63,907 bases of DNA, from positions 1 to 63,907 of the forward strand of contig QXWO01000032.1 in assembly GCA_009911035.1 (NCBI GenBank), read 5' to 3'. Positions 63,236 through 63,907 of this stretch are shown here, in pieces. The stretch is from Lachnospiraceae bacterium (GTDB lineage: Bacteria; Bacillota; Clostridia; Lachnospirales; Lachnospiraceae). A model generated the notes under the pieces. It ran no database searches. It had not been told where the DNA came from and worked only from the letters and a program-made list of their open reading frames with translations. Every line of letters starts with the position of its first letter. The first letter of the stretch is position 1. The position numbers and the translations under genes are program-made.

Positions 63236-63599
63236 GAAAATTCCCTGCCATTTTAATTACTTCATATTTCATTTCGTAAATTTCTGCAATACACTGATTG
63301 ATTGCCTGGCGCATTTCCTGTGAGTGGATGCCGCCTTGGTTAAAGTGGCGGGCAATCTGGTTTAAGTTGCTTCCGATTTTCCCAAACTCTAAAATCAGTT
63401 TTTTCAGTTCCGGCACGTCTGCCACGATCTCATATTTTGCAATGACTTTCCCTTTCAGTACCTGTCTGCGGATGTATTCTGACAGGGAAAGCCCTGCCTG
63501 CCCGGCGGCTATGGATAAAATATCATACTGGGTATCGGTGAGGCGCAGGTTTATGTGACGGGTGTGTGTGATTTCTGTTTCTTTTTTAGGTCTTGCCAT
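63207..63599 (-). CDS. mobC: MobC-like relaxosome accessory protein
   Basis: A 130-aa protein with ribbon-helix-helix start (HINLRLTDTQYDILSIAAGQ, AGLSLSEYIRRQVLKG) and the MobC motif LKKLILEFGKIGSNLNQIAR. It helps the relaxase open oriT. ATG 63599 with AAAGGAT upstream on the minus strand is used instead of the longer frame to 63653. Confidence 0.87.
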   Translation of the reverse strand: MARPKKETEITHTRHINLRLTDTQYDILSIAAGQAGLSLSEYIRRQVLKGKVIAKYEIVADVPELKKLILEFGKIGSNLNQIARHFNQGGIHSQEMRQAINQCIAEIYEMKYEVIKMAGNFHGDTETHSK

Positions 63600-63752
63600 A
63601 GTGTATCCTTTCCCACGGGGAAGCTGGATGTCTCTGCCGGCAGGCAGAGGCATCCAGCTTCCTCACGCTGCGAGAGTGTAACGGTAGCCAAATCTGCATA
63701 TCCGGAGGATATGCCAGCCGAGGGTATGGGGCGCGGAAGCCCCATCAAGTAA

Positions 63753-63810
63753 GCCCTGTGATGCAAAAGGCCGCAGAGCGGGTTTTTGTATTACAGGGCG
63801 AAACTTGCTC
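63753..63810 (-). other. oriT: candidate oriT of the ICE
   Basis: GCCCTGTGATGCAAAA (63753-63768) pairs with TTTTGTATTACAGGGC (63784-63799), 14 of 16 positions, around an inner CCGC/GCGG hairpin (63771-63781). The minus strand then reads GCAAGTTTCGCCCTGT, sharing CGCCCTG with both other oriT candidates. It lies 154 bp upstream of mobC. Confidence 0.6.
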
Positions 63811-63907
63811 TTCGAGAACTGAAAGCCCTCCTATAATAAAAGCCGATTTGAGAGAACGTATGCTACCGCATGGAAAAGAAAATTTTGAGAAAAAGTAAAT
63901 TGGCAGG

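Larger units (their letters stand above)
14941..63907. mobile_element. Tn1549-like ICE backbone (partial), interrupted by IME2 and an IS256 element
   Basis: The order VirB6-like, PrgI, VirB4, methyltransferase, NlpC/P60, DUF4315, DUF4366, topoisomerase III, giant helicase, YodL, and minus-strand relaxase with MobC is the conserved module set of Tn1549-like elements. Neither end nor the ICE's own integrase is visible, and the type IV coupling protein gene is not in the window. Host sequence of the ICE begins right after IME1. Confidence 0.8.

Overview
The window looks like a stack of nested mobile elements from a gut Firmicute, most likely a Clostridia/Lachnospiraceae member. This is inferred from gene families (Tn1549-like conjugation genes, Tn4451-like large serine recombinases with TnpV/TnpW companions, DUF4315/DUF4366 proteins, clostridial Agr peptides) and from base composition: a moderately GC-rich backbone interrupted by distinctly AT-rich cargo. 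No chromosomal housekeeping gene, rRNA, tRNA or CRISPR array was seen.

Region 1 (1 to about 14,940) is a mobilizable element (here IME1) whose left end lies outside the window. It carries XRE regulators, TnpV, a SymE-like protein, a RepA_N-like initiator, a MobQ-type relaxase with a candidate oriT, a CHC2 primase domain, a VirE/P4-type helicase and a 554-aa large serine recombinase. Two AT-rich cargo blocks sit in it: 1.74-4.9 kb (GNAT acetyltransferase, methyltransferase, HD protein, P-loop kinase-like protein, small membrane protein) and 7.9-8.9 kb (an RlmA(II)-type 23S rRNA guanine methyltransferase behind an 8-codon leader ending in MRLR, a likely macrolide-responsive attenuator). IME1 is inserted in a Maff2-type small membrane protein gene of the host ICE, whose last 26 codons survive at 14,940-15,020.

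Region 2 (14,941-31,918 and 53,690-63,907) is the ICE backbone: VirB6-like, PrgI, VirB4, DNA methyltransferase, NlpC/P60 peptidase, DUF4315, DUF4366, topoisomerase III, a giant ArdC-N/methylase/helicase protein, a YodL protein, then a three-gene metallopeptidase operon, an IS256-family insertion, and on the minus strand relaxase, MobC and an oriT-like inverted repeat at the window end.

Region 3 (31,917-53,691) is a second, complete 21.8-kb serine-recombinase element (here IME2) inserted in the giant helicase gene. Its ends are fixed by a duplicated GA dinucleotide. Removing it restores one open reading frame of 2,918 codons, and joining its ends gives a symmetric attP. It carries TnpV, TnpW, the recombinase, a ParM/ParR pair with a hairpin array that may be the centromere, a MobA/L relaxase, a decayed IS4 transposase and a group II intron RNA without reverse transcriptase.

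The most interesting cargo of IME2 (42,957-53,412) is an Agr-type quorum-sensing circuit (LytTR response regulator, AgrC-like kinase, AgrD, AgrB) directly followed by a short three-cysteine precursor peptide, a terminator-like attenuator, three radical SAM enzymes (two with SPASM-like C termini), a MacB-type ABC transporter and a secreted DUF6973-like protein. A pair of 9-bp direct repeats 21 bp apart upstream of agrD looks like the response-regulator operator. The simplest reading is a quorum-controlled, radical-SAM-modified, exported peptide carried by an element that interrupts the conjugation machinery of its host ICE.
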